Assembly: GCA_035607415.1 (NCBI GenBank)
Contig: DATNAQ010000017.1
Coordinates: forward strand, 1 to 64,000
Length of the DNA: 64,000 bases
Origin: JAQBQH01 sp035607415
Lineage (GTDB): Bacteria; Myxococcota_A; Polyangia; Palsa-1104
Direction: 5' to 3'
The notes below the pieces were generated by a model. The model did no database searches. It saw only the letters and a list, made by a program, of their open reading frames with translations, and had not been told where the DNA came from. This document shows, piece after piece, positions 46,045 to 56,106 of the stretch. Position numbers and translations under genes: made by a program. Position 1 is the first letter of the stretch, and each line of letters opens with the position of its first letter.

Positions 46045-47135
46045 TGAATCGGGCGATGCTCGTCGCGGTCGCCCTGGTGGCGGGGACGATGACGGCGCTG
46101 CCGTCGGGGTGCACGCGGTCGAACGGCTCCGGCGGCGACGGCTCCGGCGGCAACGGCTCCGGCGGCGGCGGCTCCGGCGGCAACGGCTCCGGCGGCAACG
46201 GCTCCGGCGGCGGCGGCCCAGGCGGTAGCGGCGGCGGCCCAGGCGGTAGCGGCGGCGGCGGGCTCGATCTCGGCGCCACCGGCCCCGACTTCGCCGGCGC
46301 CCCGCCGGGCAGCGATCTCTCGACGCCCGGCCTGCTCTACGACACCGACGGGCCCGAGCCGTACACGCAGATGTCGCTGACCGCGACCGGCAGCGGCAAG
46401 TCGATCCCCATCGTCGTCTACGTCCCCGCGACGGCGGGCCCGCGGCCCGCCGTCATCCTCTCCTCGGGCCTGCAGCAACCCGGCGCCGCCTACGCCCCCT
46501 ACGCGCGCCGTCTCGCCTCGTGGGGCATCGTCGCCGTCACCCGCGACGACCCCGGCATCCTCTCGCAGACCTCCGCCGTCGCCGACGACCTCGCCTTCCT
46601 CGTCGGCTGGCTTCCCACCGGCCTGCCCGGCCGCGTCGACTCCACGCGCATCGGCCTCGCCGGCCACTCGCGCGGCGGCATGGCGTCGTTGCTCGCCGCC
46701 GAAGGTGCGCTCGCCGGCAAGCTGCGCGGCTTCTTCGGCCTCGATCCCGTCGACAACGCCGGGGCCGCCGCCGCCGGCCTCGGCACCGTCGCCATGCCGT
46801 CGGCGTTCCTCGGCGAGACCACCGACGGTGGCGGCAGCTCGGCCTGCGCCCCCGCCGATCAGAACTACGACGTGCTCTACAAGGCCGCGCCCTCGCCGTC
46901 GGTCGAGCTCACCGCGGTCGGCGCCGACCACACGCAGTTCGAAGATCCGCAGAGCTGCGCCTTCTGCACGCTGTGCACCGCCGGCAGCGCGAACGCCGCC
47001 ACCGTGCTGCGCTACTCGACGCGCTACCTCATGTGCTTCTTCGCGCGCGAGCTCCTCGGCGACACGCGCATCGACGCCACGCTCGACAGCAGCGCCGACG
47101 TCGCTGCCGGCCTGCTGACGGTGCAGTCGAAGTAG
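46044..47135 (+). CDS. Alpha/beta-hydrolase (chlorophyllase-like) lipoprotein
   Basis: 363 residues from ATG 46044 (GTG 46026 and ATG 46056 are alternatives). The lipoprotein signal ends ALPSGC. A Gly/Ser/Asn repeat linker (~30-75) is followed by an alpha/beta-hydrolase: VVYVPATAGPRPAVILSSG, the nucleophile elbow GHSRGGMAS, SAFLGETTDGGG, and a late His in GADHTQFEDP. It resembles chlorophyllase/PET-hydrolase-like esterases. The substrate is unknown. Confidence 0.82.
   Translation: MNRAMLVAVALVAGTMTALPSGCTRSNGSGGDGSGGNGSGGGGSGGNGSGGNGSGGGGPGGSGGGPGGSGGGGLDLGATGPDFAGAPPGSDLSTPGLLYDTDGPEPYTQMSLTATGSGKSIPIVVYVPATAGPRPAVILSSGLQQPGAAYAPYARRLASWGIVAVTRDDPGILSQTSAVADDLAFLVGWLPTGLPGRVDSTRIGLAGHSRGGMASLLAAEGALAGKLRGFFGLDPVDNAGAAAAGLGTVAMPSAFLGETTDGGGSSACAPADQNYDVLYKAAPSPSVELTAVGADHTQFEDPQSCAFCTLCTAGSANAATVLRYSTRYLMCFFARELLGDTRIDATLDSSADVAAGLLTVQSK
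46125..46260 (+). repeat. Degenerate Gly/Ser codon repeats
   Basis: Tandem 9- and 15-base units of the form GGCTCCGGCGGC plus AAC or GGC encode a GSGGN/GSGGG linker, then GGPGGS units. Slippage-prone and likely variable between strains. Read in reverse it yields a false Pro-rich ORF. Confidence 0.85.
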
Positions 47136-47141
47136 CCTGCG

Positions 47142-47840
47142 TCAGCCCTTCAAGATGTCGAGGTACATCCGGCAGCTCTTGTTTCCCGGCTCTTCGACGA
47201 GCACCGACTCCCACTCGCTCTTCGCCTCGTCTTTTCGCCCGAGCGAATAGAGCGTGACGCCGAGGTTCACCCGCGCCGGCAGGAACTTCGGCGCCTGCTG
47301 CTTGACGAGCTGATACTCCTGCACCGCCGCTTCCTTCTCGCCCATGTCGCGCAGCGTCGACGCCAGCTTGGTGCGGATGTCGACGAACGTCGGGCACAGG
47401 TCGAGCGCCTTGCGGTACTCGCGCGCCGCCTCTTCGTTCATGCCGATGCCCGCGTAGGCGTCGGCGACGCGCGCGTGCATGTTCGCTATCTTGCCCTTGG
47501 CGAACGGATCGAGCTGCCGCGGCTGCTCGCGCGAGCGGGCGATGGCGTGCGCGTACACCTCTTTGGCCTGCGCGTATTTGCCGAGGTCGTTGTAGGTGAC
47601 GGCGAGGTTGAGCGCCGCCTCGGTGTAGTTGGGGTTGATCGAGAGCGCGTGCTCGAACATCTCCTGCGCTTGCGAGAAGCGCCCGTGTCCGTGGTGGATC
47701 ACGCCGAGCATGTTGAACATGTCGGCGAATCCCTGGTGCTCGCGCACGATCTGCATCAGGATCGGCTCCGCCTCGGCGTATTCGCGATTCTCGTAGTGCT
47801 CGCGCGCCAGGTGCATGAGGTTGCGCAGCCGATCGTCCAT
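47142..47840 (-). CDS. TPR protein
   Basis: 232 residues of about five to six TPR units (AREHYENREYAEAEPILMQI, FNMLGVIHHGHGRFSQAQEMF, LNLAVTYNDLGKYAQAKEVY, ARVNLGVTLYSLGRKDEAKSEW). No signal peptide, so cytoplasmic. GGGGAGA lies 4 bases before the ATG. It follows bamD on the same strand after 21 bases. A scaffold role is likely; the partner is unknown. Confidence 0.85.
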   Translation of the reverse strand: MDDRLRNLMHLAREHYENREYAEAEPILMQIVREHQGFADMFNMLGVIHHGHGRFSQAQEMFEHALSINPNYTEAALNLAVTYNDLGKYAQAKEVYAHAIARSREQPRQLDPFAKGKIANMHARVADAYAGIGMNEEAAREYRKALDLCPTFVDIRTKLASTLRDMGEKEAAVQEYQLVKQQAPKFLPARVNLGVTLYSLGRKDEAKSEWESVLVEEPGNKSCRMYLDILKG

Positions 47841-47861
47841 GTCTCCCCTTCGTCGTCGGCG

Positions 47862-48680
47862 CTACATCTTCCCCGCGTAGCGCCTGTCGATGAACTGAAT
47901 ATACAGCTTTGCCTTCTCCGCCCGGAAATCGTCCGGATGCTGCGTGGACAGCTTCACGAACGTCGCCCGCGCTTCGGTGGGCTTTTCCATTTTCAAGTAG
48001 GTTTTTCCCAAGAGCAACATGATTTCCGGCTCCCGCTGCGACGCCGGATAGTCCTTGATGATGCCCTCGAGCCGCCCGATGGCCGCGTACGGCTTGTTGG
48101 CGTCGAGGTAGAAGCGCGCGACGTAGAGCTCGTGGTCGGTCAGCTTGCGCACGCACTCGCCGATGAGCTTGCGCGCCTCGGGCGCGTAGACGCTGTCGCC
48201 GTACTGATCGGAGAAGGCGCTCAGCTCGCGCAGGGCGTCGAGCACCGGCCCCTGGTCCTTCTCGTACGACGGCGGCATGATGAAGAAGTCCGACGGGATC
48301 TCCTTGAAGTAGGACAGGCCGATGCGGAACGCCGCGTAGCCGTCCTGCACCCGCTCGTTGCCCGGGTGCGCCTTGATGAAGCCTTTGTAGCCGTCGACGG
48401 CCTCGGTGTACTTCTCCTGGCCGAACTGCGCGTCGGCGAGGCCGAGCTCCGACAGGGTCGCCCACTTCGAGAAGCCGAAGGTCTTGTGCAGGTGGAGGAA
48501 GTAGGCCTGCGCGTTGAGCCAGTTGCCGTTCTTCAGCTCCTTGACGCCAGCCTGGTAGTTCTGTTGCGCCGTTGGATAGAACGTCGGGGTCGACTTGAAG
48601 AAGTTGCTGGCGGTCTCGTTGGCGCAGGCGAACGAGACGACCGCGACGAAAACAGCGGCAATGATGGTGCGGGCTTGCAT
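47862..48680 (-). CDS. bamD: BamD/YfiO-like outer-membrane assembly lipoprotein
   Basis: 272 residues from ATG 48680 (GAGGAGGA upstream). The lipoprotein signal ends VVSFAC. Five TPR-like helical pairs follow: NYQAGVKELKNGNWLNAQAYF, GLADAQFGQEKYTEAVDGY, FRIGLSYFKEI, ARFYLDANKPYAAIGRLEGI. This is the BamD pattern, including the PSxxGY-like PSYEKDQGP loop where BamD reads DQ-rich. BamD helps fold outer-membrane barrels. Distant TPR lipoproteins share this layout. Confidence 0.78.
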   Translation of the reverse strand: MQARTIIAAVFVAVVSFACANETASNFFKSTPTFYPTAQQNYQAGVKELKNGNWLNAQAYFLHLHKTFGFSKWATLSELGLADAQFGQEKYTEAVDGYKGFIKAHPGNERVQDGYAAFRIGLSYFKEIPSDFFIMPPSYEKDQGPVLDALRELSAFSDQYGDSVYAPEARKLIGECVRKLTDHELYVARFYLDANKPYAAIGRLEGIIKDYPASQREPEIMLLLGKTYLKMEKPTEARATFVKLSTQHPDDFRAEKAKLYIQFIDRRYAGKM

Positions 48681-48745
48681 GGACGCGTCATCCTCCTCGG
48701 CGTCGGCGCTCGTGTCAATCAGCGAGTCGACAATAACAAATGGTG

Positions 48746-48751
48746 TACGAT
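48746..48751 (+). promoter_or_regulatory. Putative -10 hexamer, leaderless spacing
   Basis: TACGAT ends 6 bases before ATG 48758. TCGACA lies upstream but only 13 bases away. Confidence 0.45.
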
Positions 48752-48757
48752 GCGCCG

Positions 48758-49528
48758 ATGACACGCGGGGTTGCCCTGTTGATGATGGCGCTGGGAGCGG
48801 GTTGCGCCTCCGGTGGTCACGGCAAGACCGAGCTCGCCGACGTGCCGCCGCCCAAGGCGGGCGGACCGCTGCAAACCGCCGGGCCGCGCTGCCAGGGCGC
48901 CACCTGCACCTGCCGCGAGGTCGACGACTTCGGCCGCCCGTCGGGCGACAGCTCGCGCAACGAAGGCGAGGTCGCCCCCGGGATGAAGCGCTTCGAGTTT
49001 CGCACCGGCCGCGGCTTCGATCCGATGAGCATCACCATCGACCACAAGGGCACGCTCGAGAAGGACACGACGAAGGTCGATCCGACCTGCGGCTACGTCG
49101 AGCTCCCGCCCGGGCGCTACGCCGTCCGCATGCGCATGGAGGCCAAGGACCCGAGGCAGGGCATCCACCCGCGCCTCATCGTCGACGAGTACGGCAAGGG
49201 GCAGAACGACTGGTACTCGACCTTCTCCTTCGCGTGCGGCGGCGGCAACGGGCCTTGCATCAAGGAGGACATGAAGGACTGGTTCGACAAGGCGCGCGCC
49301 ATCGAGCGCGGCATCTTCGACAAGTGCGGCTCGACGCGCATCGAGGGCATCCGCTGGTCGGTCGAGCATTCGCCGGAGCAGACCCTCGAGGACCTGACGC
49401 TCGATTTCGTGCTGCATATCTACAAGTTCGAGCCGCGCTTCGTGCACGGCACGCCGACGTGCAAGGGCATCTCCGGCGGCAAGGGCGCGGAGGAAGAGAA
49501 CATGCAGGGAGGCGCCCAGGAGCAGTGA
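48758..49528 (+). CDS. Lipoprotein heading a three-gene envelope operon
   Basis: 256 residues from ATG 48758. The lipoprotein signal ends ALGAGC. A Cys-rich segment (RCQGATCTCREV) is followed by a beta-rich domain (MKRFEFRTGRGFDPMSITID, LPPGRYAVRMRMEAKD) and a helical tail. The stop shares a base with the next ATG (TGATG). Unknown family. Confidence 0.75.
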   Translation: MTRGVALLMMALGAGCASGGHGKTELADVPPPKAGGPLQTAGPRCQGATCTCREVDDFGRPSGDSSRNEGEVAPGMKRFEFRTGRGFDPMSITIDHKGTLEKDTTKVDPTCGYVELPPGRYAVRMRMEAKDPRQGIHPRLIVDEYGKGQNDWYSTFSFACGGGNGPCIKEDMKDWFDKARAIERGIFDKCGSTRIEGIRWSVEHSPEQTLEDLTLDFVLHIYKFEPRFVHGTPTCKGISGGKGAEEENMQGGAQEQ

Positions 49529-50079
49529 TGGCGCGGGTCGTCCTCGCCGTGGCCTTGCTCGCGCTCGTGCCGTCGGTGGCGCGCGCGCAGGCGACGTGGC
49601 TGCGCGATCGGCTCGACGTCGAGTGGGTGGTGGCGACCGGCGGTTGGCGCGCGGCGGTGTCGTCGACCGACGCGCGCGCGCCCGGCTTTGACGCGCTCGC
49701 CGGCGGCGGCGAGTTCGTGCTCGGGCTCGACGTCGGCGCCGGCCTCGCCGTCGTCGGCGACGGCCGCGTGCTGGCCGGCGAAGCCGGCGGCGCCGAGCAC
49801 ACCTATTTCGAGGCGCTCGGCGGCCTGGCCTTGCAGCTGCGCGTCGGCCGCGCCAGGCTTCGCGCCGGCCCGGCGGCAGGATGGACCAAATGGCGCGGCG
49901 ACCAGGCGACGCTCCTCGGCGGTTTTGCCGCCGGCAGCATCGACCTGTTCCCCCTCGGCACCGGGCGCCTCTCGACGACGCTGTCGCTGCGTCTCGACGT
50001 CGAAGGCGACCTCGGTGCCACCACTTTTCTGCCCCAGGCGTCGGCCGCGCTCGCCCTCGGGCTCGGAGTTCGTTACTGA
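49528..50079 (+). CDS. Small outer-membrane beta-barrel-like protein
   Basis: 183 residues, signal peptide ending SVARAQ. The rest alternates polar and hydrophobic residues with Gly turns and ends in an aromatic C-terminus (LALGLGVRY), as small outer-membrane barrels do. It is coupled on both sides by TGATG overlaps, so it is probably made with the two flanking lipoproteins. Confidence 0.7.
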   Translation: MARVVLAVALLALVPSVARAQATWLRDRLDVEWVVATGGWRAAVSSTDARAPGFDALAGGGEFVLGLDVGAGLAVVGDGRVLAGEAGGAEHTYFEALGGLALQLRVGRARLRAGPAAGWTKWRGDQATLLGGFAAGSIDLFPLGTGRLSTTLSLRLDVEGDLGATTFLPQASAALALGLGVRY

Positions 50080-50489
50080 TGCGTGCGACGATCGTTGCCT
50101 TCCTTCTTCTGCTGGCGGGTTGCTCGGGCGGCGGCGTGCACGTGGGCCAGGCCTACGACGACATGGGCTGCAAGATCTCCTGCGACAAGTGTCCGCCGCA
50201 GTCGCTGTGCGTGGGCGCGCCGTACAACCCCGTCTGCCTGCCGGCGTGCACCGTCACCGCCAACTGCGACGTCGGCACCTGTGCCCTGATCCTGTCGACC
50301 GCGGGTGTACGGGTGTGTATCGGCGGGAGCTCGCTGACCGCGTGCGAGCCGGTCACCTGCGACAATCCCGCGCAGTGCCTCGACGACCTGACCGCGCTCC
50401 AGCCGCTCCCAAAAAGTTTGAACGCGTGCGGCTGGGAGCCGATCCACTGCGATTCCGGTTGCGACTCAGCGACGGGAAAGTGTAAATGA
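50079..50489 (+). CDS. Small Cys-rich lipoprotein
   Basis: 136 residues, lipoprotein signal ending LLLAGC. Twelve or more Cys are spaced in short pairs (GCKISCDKC, CLPACTVTANCDVGTC, CDSGCDSATGKC), a disulfide-rich layout found across this window's lipoproteins. Third gene of the trio. Function unknown. Confidence 0.75.
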   Translation: MRATIVAFLLLLAGCSGGGVHVGQAYDDMGCKISCDKCPPQSLCVGAPYNPVCLPACTVTANCDVGTCALILSTAGVRVCIGGSSLTACEPVTCDNPAQCLDDLTALQPLPKSLNACGWEPIHCDSGCDSATGKCK

Positions 50490-50510
50490 TTGCGATGCCG
50501 GCTACGTACA

Positions 50511-52439
<1,929 letters not shown>

Positions 52440-52464
52440 ACAAACGCGTGATCCAGGAGCGAGA

Positions 52465-53937
52465 ATGAAGCGTATCGCGATCGTCCTAGCCTTGACTGCC
52501 TTGCCGACGGCGGCGTTCGCCGGCGGCTTCACGTTCCCCGACAACGGCACCGAAGCGCTCGGCCGCGGCGGCGCGTTCACGGCCAAGGCCGACAGCCCGC
52601 TCGCCCTCGACTACAACGTCGCCGGCCTGGCCAAGCAGCGCGGCACACACCTGCTCTTCGACTCCAACCTCGTGATGCAGGACTTCACGTTCCAGCGCGC
52701 CGGCAACTACCCCGTCGAGAACGCGCCGGGCACGATGACGCCGCTGCCCTACAGCGGTCAGCCGTTCCCGAAGATGTCGAACACGTCGGGGCCGTTCTAC
52801 GCGCCGTTCCTCGGCCTCAGCACCGACTTCAACCGCTTCGATCGCTGGACGTTCGCGTTCGGCGTGTACGGCCCCTCGGCGTTCGGCAACAAGGTCTGGG
52901 GCACGACCACGACGGTGAACGGCCAGAGCGCGCCGGCGCCGCAGCGCTACGACGTGGTGCAGGCCAACCTGCTCACCTTCTTCCCGACCTTCGCCGCCGC
53001 GGTGCGCGCCACGCATTGGCTCGACATCGGGCTGGCGCTCCACCTCGTCGTCGGCATCTTCGATCTGCAGAACGTCTCGATCACCGACCTCGGCGCGACG
53101 CTCTGTCCGAACCTCGAGTCGGCCAACTGCGACTCGGGCACGCGCCTGCGCACCACCGGCTTCTCGGCGACGGGCTCCGTCGCCATGATGTTCCACCCGC
53201 ATCGCAGCATCGACATCGGCTTCAACGCGCGCATGCCGATCGTGCTCAACACCTCGGGCACCGTCGACGCCACGCCGCCGGCGGCGGCGCAGATCCCGAT
53301 CCCGCAGGACAGGGCCACCTTCGACACGCGCCTGCCGCCGGTCGTGCGCCTCGGCCTCCGCTACAAGTTCCTGGGGCTCGATCGTTTCGAGCACGGCGAC
53401 GTCGAGGTCGACGGCACCTGGGAAGGGCAGAGCTGGGCCGAGGGTGACGGCGACAAGATCGACATCCCGTCGCTCGGACCCTTCAGCGACATCCACCCGA
53501 CGCTCACGCACCACTATCAGGACACCTACTCGGTGCGCCTCGGCGGCGCCTACAACATCCGCCTGCCCGCGGGCGTGTTCACGCTGCGCCTCGGCGGCTT
53601 CTTCGACTCGGCGGCGACGAAGTACAAGGACACGCGCGTCGACTTCGACACCATGGCGCGCTTCGGCGGCACCGCCGGCCTCGGCTACAGCGTGCGTGGC
53701 GTCTCGCTCAACGTCGCCTACGCGTACATGTACGAGCCCGATCGCAACGTCACCAACGGCGACATCCAGTCGATCAACGGCGTGGCCAACGGCTCGACGA
53801 TGACCACCGAGGGCCCGACGCCGGTCGTCAACAACGGCCTGTACCACGCGCAGAACATGATCCTGTCGTTCGGCCTGCAGATCGCGTGGGAAGAGCTGCT
53901 CAAGCGCCAGAAGACGCACAACTGGGAAGACCAGTAG
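52465..53937 (+). CDS. FadL/OmpP1-type outer-membrane transporter
   Basis: 490 residues, signal peptide ending AAFAGG. The N-terminal FPDNGTEALGRGGAFTAKADSPLALDYNVAGLA is the hatch-like OmpP1/FadL pattern (quoted in parts: NGTEALGRGGAF, PLALDYNVAGLA). The rest is a long beta-barrel with alternating aromatic strands. It would pass hydrophobic molecules such as fatty acids. It follows mnmG by 25 bases. Confidence 0.87.
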   Translation: MKRIAIVLALTALPTAAFAGGFTFPDNGTEALGRGGAFTAKADSPLALDYNVAGLAKQRGTHLLFDSNLVMQDFTFQRAGNYPVENAPGTMTPLPYSGQPFPKMSNTSGPFYAPFLGLSTDFNRFDRWTFAFGVYGPSAFGNKVWGTTTTVNGQSAPAPQRYDVVQANLLTFFPTFAAAVRATHWLDIGLALHLVVGIFDLQNVSITDLGATLCPNLESANCDSGTRLRTTGFSATGSVAMMFHPHRSIDIGFNARMPIVLNTSGTVDATPPAAAQIPIPQDRATFDTRLPPVVRLGLRYKFLGLDRFEHGDVEVDGTWEGQSWAEGDGDKIDIPSLGPFSDIHPTLTHHYQDTYSVRLGGAYNIRLPAGVFTLRLGGFFDSAATKYKDTRVDFDTMARFGGTAGLGYSVRGVSLNVAYAYMYEPDRNVTNGDIQSINGVANGSTMTTEGPTPVVNNGLYHAQNMILSFGLQIAWEELLKRQKTHNWEDQ

Positions 53938-53943
53938 CGGCTC

Positions 53944-54246
53944 ATGGCCGACTTCATCCTCTTCATGCACGGCGACGCGCCGGCCGGCGGGGACGACTCC
54001 GCCTGGCCGGCGTACTTCGCCAAGCTGCGCGCCGGCGGTCACTTCGAAGGCGGCAGCGCCATCGGCGACGGCGTCTGCATCAGAAAGGGCGGGGCGACGC
54101 CGCCGATCGCCGCGCAGCTGGCCGGCTACATCCGCGTGCAGGCGGCGAGCCTCGACGAGGCGCGCCGGCTCGTCGAAGGCAATCCGGTCTACGAAGCCGG
54201 CGGCACCATCGAGATTCGCGAGCTGCCGCGCTCAGGCGGCGGGTAG
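53944..54246 (+). CDS. YCII-domain protein
   Basis: 100 residues, one ferredoxin-like YCII domain: FILFMHGDAP, FAKLRAGGHFEGGSAIGDG and IRVQAASLDEARRLVEGNPVYEAGG with the His and Asp-containing pocket. The biochemical role of small YCII proteins is mostly unknown. It overlaps the convergent kinase gene by 15 bases. Confidence 0.85.
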   Translation: MADFILFMHGDAPAGGDDSAWPAYFAKLRAGGHFEGGSAIGDGVCIRKGGATPPIAAQLAGYIRVQAASLDEARRLVEGNPVYEAGGTIEIRELPRSGGG

Positions 54247-55626
54247 CCACACCGTAAACGTCGTGCCGCTGCCTTCCGTGGACTCCACGCGGATGGCGCC
54301 GCCGTGCTGCTCTATGATCCGCCGCGCGATCGGCAGGCCGAGCCCGCCGCCCTGACGCGTCGAGAAGCTCTCGTCGAAGATGCGCGGCAGATCGGCCGCC
54401 GCGATGCCGCAGCCGGTGTCGGTCACGCGCAGCGACACGCCGCCGGCGTCGGGCCGCGCCTCGAGCGCGATGGTGCCGCCGCCGTCGGTGGCCTTGACCG
54501 CGTTGAGCACGAGGTTGAGCACCACCTGCTTGAGGCGCGCGGCGTCGCCTTTGACCGTCGGCAGCGTCGCCTCGGTGGCGACGGTGATGCGCGCGCGCGC
54601 CGGCGAGGTCAACAGGTTCACCTCGACCACCTCGGTCAAGAGCGTCGGCACGTCGACGTTCGTCACCGTCTGGCGCACCTCGCGCCGCTCGACGTACTCC
54701 TGCACCAGCCCGGCCACGCGATCGGCCTCGCTCACGATCGCGCGCGCCAGCCGCATGCGCTGCGGCTTCTCGCAGTCCTCGCGCGCCACCACCTGCGCCG
54801 CGGCGCCGATCGCCGCGAGCGGATTGCGCACCTCGTGCGCGAAGCTGCGCGCCGACGAGGCCAGCTCTTCGCGCCGCGCCCGCTCCTCCTGCTCGCGCCG
54901 CGCCGCCTCGACCTCCGACAGCTCGCGGAACACGGCGACCGCGCCGACGCTGCCGTTGACCTCGACCGAGGCGTTGGTGAAGCCGAGGTTGCGCTCGCCG
55001 TGCGAGGTCTTGATGGTCACGCGCCGCTGCGCCGCGTCGCCCGAGACGAGGAAGAGCGGCTCGGCGCCGGGCAGCGCCTCGGAGATGCTGCGCCCGACGA
55101 GCGTCTCGGCCGCGCGCGACAGCACGTTGCACGCCGCCGCGTTGGCCTTGACGATGAGGCCGCGCCCGTCGACGACGATGAGCCCCGACGACAGGTGGTC
55201 GACGACGTCCTCGAGGAACGCCTGGCGCACGCGCACCTCGTCGGCCAGCTTCTGCATCTTCAGGAACACTTTGAGCTTGGCGTCGAGCAGGTCGACGTTG
55301 AACGGCTTGGCCACGAAGTCGACGACGCCGAGGCCGTAGGCGCGCTTGATCGTCACCGCGTCGGCGATCGCCGAGATCACCACGATCGGCATGTCGTCGA
55401 GATCGCGCCGCTGCCGGATGCGCTCGAGCACGGCGAACCCGTCGAGGTTGGGCAGCACCAGGTCGAGCGTCATGAGCGCCGGGCGCCGCGCCGCCAGCTG
55501 CGCCAGCGCGGTGGCGCCGTCACGCGCGGCGACGAGATCGACGCCGAGCGGCTCGGTGAGCGTGCGCAAGAGCTCGACGATCCGCTCCTCGTCCTCACAC
55601 GCCAGCACCACCGGTCGCCGGTCCAC
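54232..55626 (-). CDS. Receiver-PAS-histidine kinase
   Basis: 464 residues, GTG start overlapping the PilZ stop by one base. A CheY-like receiver (~8-120, phosphoacceptor Asp in LMTLDLVLPNLDG, Lys in FVAKPFN), a PAS domain (~145-255) and a HisKA/HATPase kinase (~270-464, His in SFAHEVRNPLAA, Asn in LNLVLNAVKA, DTGCGIAAADL, GGGLGLPIA). With the receiver first, it can be input-controlled by another kinase. Coupled to PilZ, it may link phospho-signals to c-di-GMP. Confidence 0.93.
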   Translation of the reverse strand: MDRRPVVLACEDEERIVELLRTLTEPLGVDLVAARDGATALAQLAARRPALMTLDLVLPNLDGFAVLERIRQRRDLDDMPIVVISAIADAVTIKRAYGLGVVDFVAKPFNVDLLDAKLKVFLKMQKLADEVRVRQAFLEDVVDHLSSGLIVVDGRGLIVKANAAACNVLSRAAETLVGRSISEALPGAEPLFLVSGDAAQRRVTIKTSHGERNLGFTNASVEVNGSVGAVAVFRELSEVEAARREQEERARREELASSARSFAHEVRNPLAAIGAAAQVVAREDCEKPQRMRLARAIVSEADRVAGLVQEYVERREVRQTVTNVDVPTLLTEVVEVNLLTSPARARITVATEATLPTVKGDAARLKQVVLNLVLNAVKATDGGGTIALEARPDAGGVSLRVTDTGCGIAAADLPRIFDESFSTRQGGGLGLPIARRIIEQHGGAIRVESTEGSGTTFTVWLPAA

Positions 55627-56021
55627 TAGGCCTCGTCGTGATCCATCGTGGACGTGAGCGACGCGAAGTACTCGTTGAGCGCCATCAGCTGCTCGACGTC
55701 GAGCCCGCCGAACTTCACGCCCATGCCGTGCTCGCTCTCGGGCTCGTCGTGCTTGCCGTCGACGATCCAGCGCACTTCGCCGCGCACCTCGATGGCGCGC
55801 GACGCCGCCGGCACCTGCAGCGCGATCTGCAGCGACGTGCCCGGCGTCGCCGGATCGGGCGTGATGATGAACGCCCCGCCGATGCCGATGTTCTTGGTGT
55901 ACGCCCGCTGCTCTTCGGAGAGCTGGCCGTGCTCGATCAACCGGTAGCGCACTTCCACGCGACGGCCTGGACGCGCCTTGCCGCGGAAGTGGCCGCGTCG
56001 CTCGCGTTTGGACTCCGCCAC
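55626..56021 (-). CDS. PilZ-domain protein
   Basis: 131 residues from GTG 56021. PilZ motif 1, RxxxR, is present in RRVEVRYRL; the second motif, usually [D/N]xSxxG, reads NIGIGG with Gly in place of Ser. It may still bind c-di-GMP or act as a degenerate effector. The gene leads the receiver-kinase gene and is divergent from mpl by 85 bases. Confidence 0.85.
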   Translation of the reverse strand: MAESKRERRGHFRGKARPGRRVEVRYRLIEHGQLSEEQRAYTKNIGIGGAFIITPDPATPGTSLQIALQVPAASRAIEVRGEVRWIVDGKHDEPESEHGMGVKFGGLDVEQLMALNEYFASLTSTMDHDEA

Positions 56022-56106
56022 GACCCCATGGTCCCGTGGATATGCGATAGGTGTCAAGCAGTTCAACGTTGACTGTCGAGGCCACCCTTGGCATCGTCTC
56101 GTTCCC

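Noticed and set aside
45959..46279. N-terminal Pro-rich extension of the TIM-barrel gene
   Set aside because: It is the reverse reading of the Gly/Ser repeat of the divergent hydrolase and contains no family sequence.
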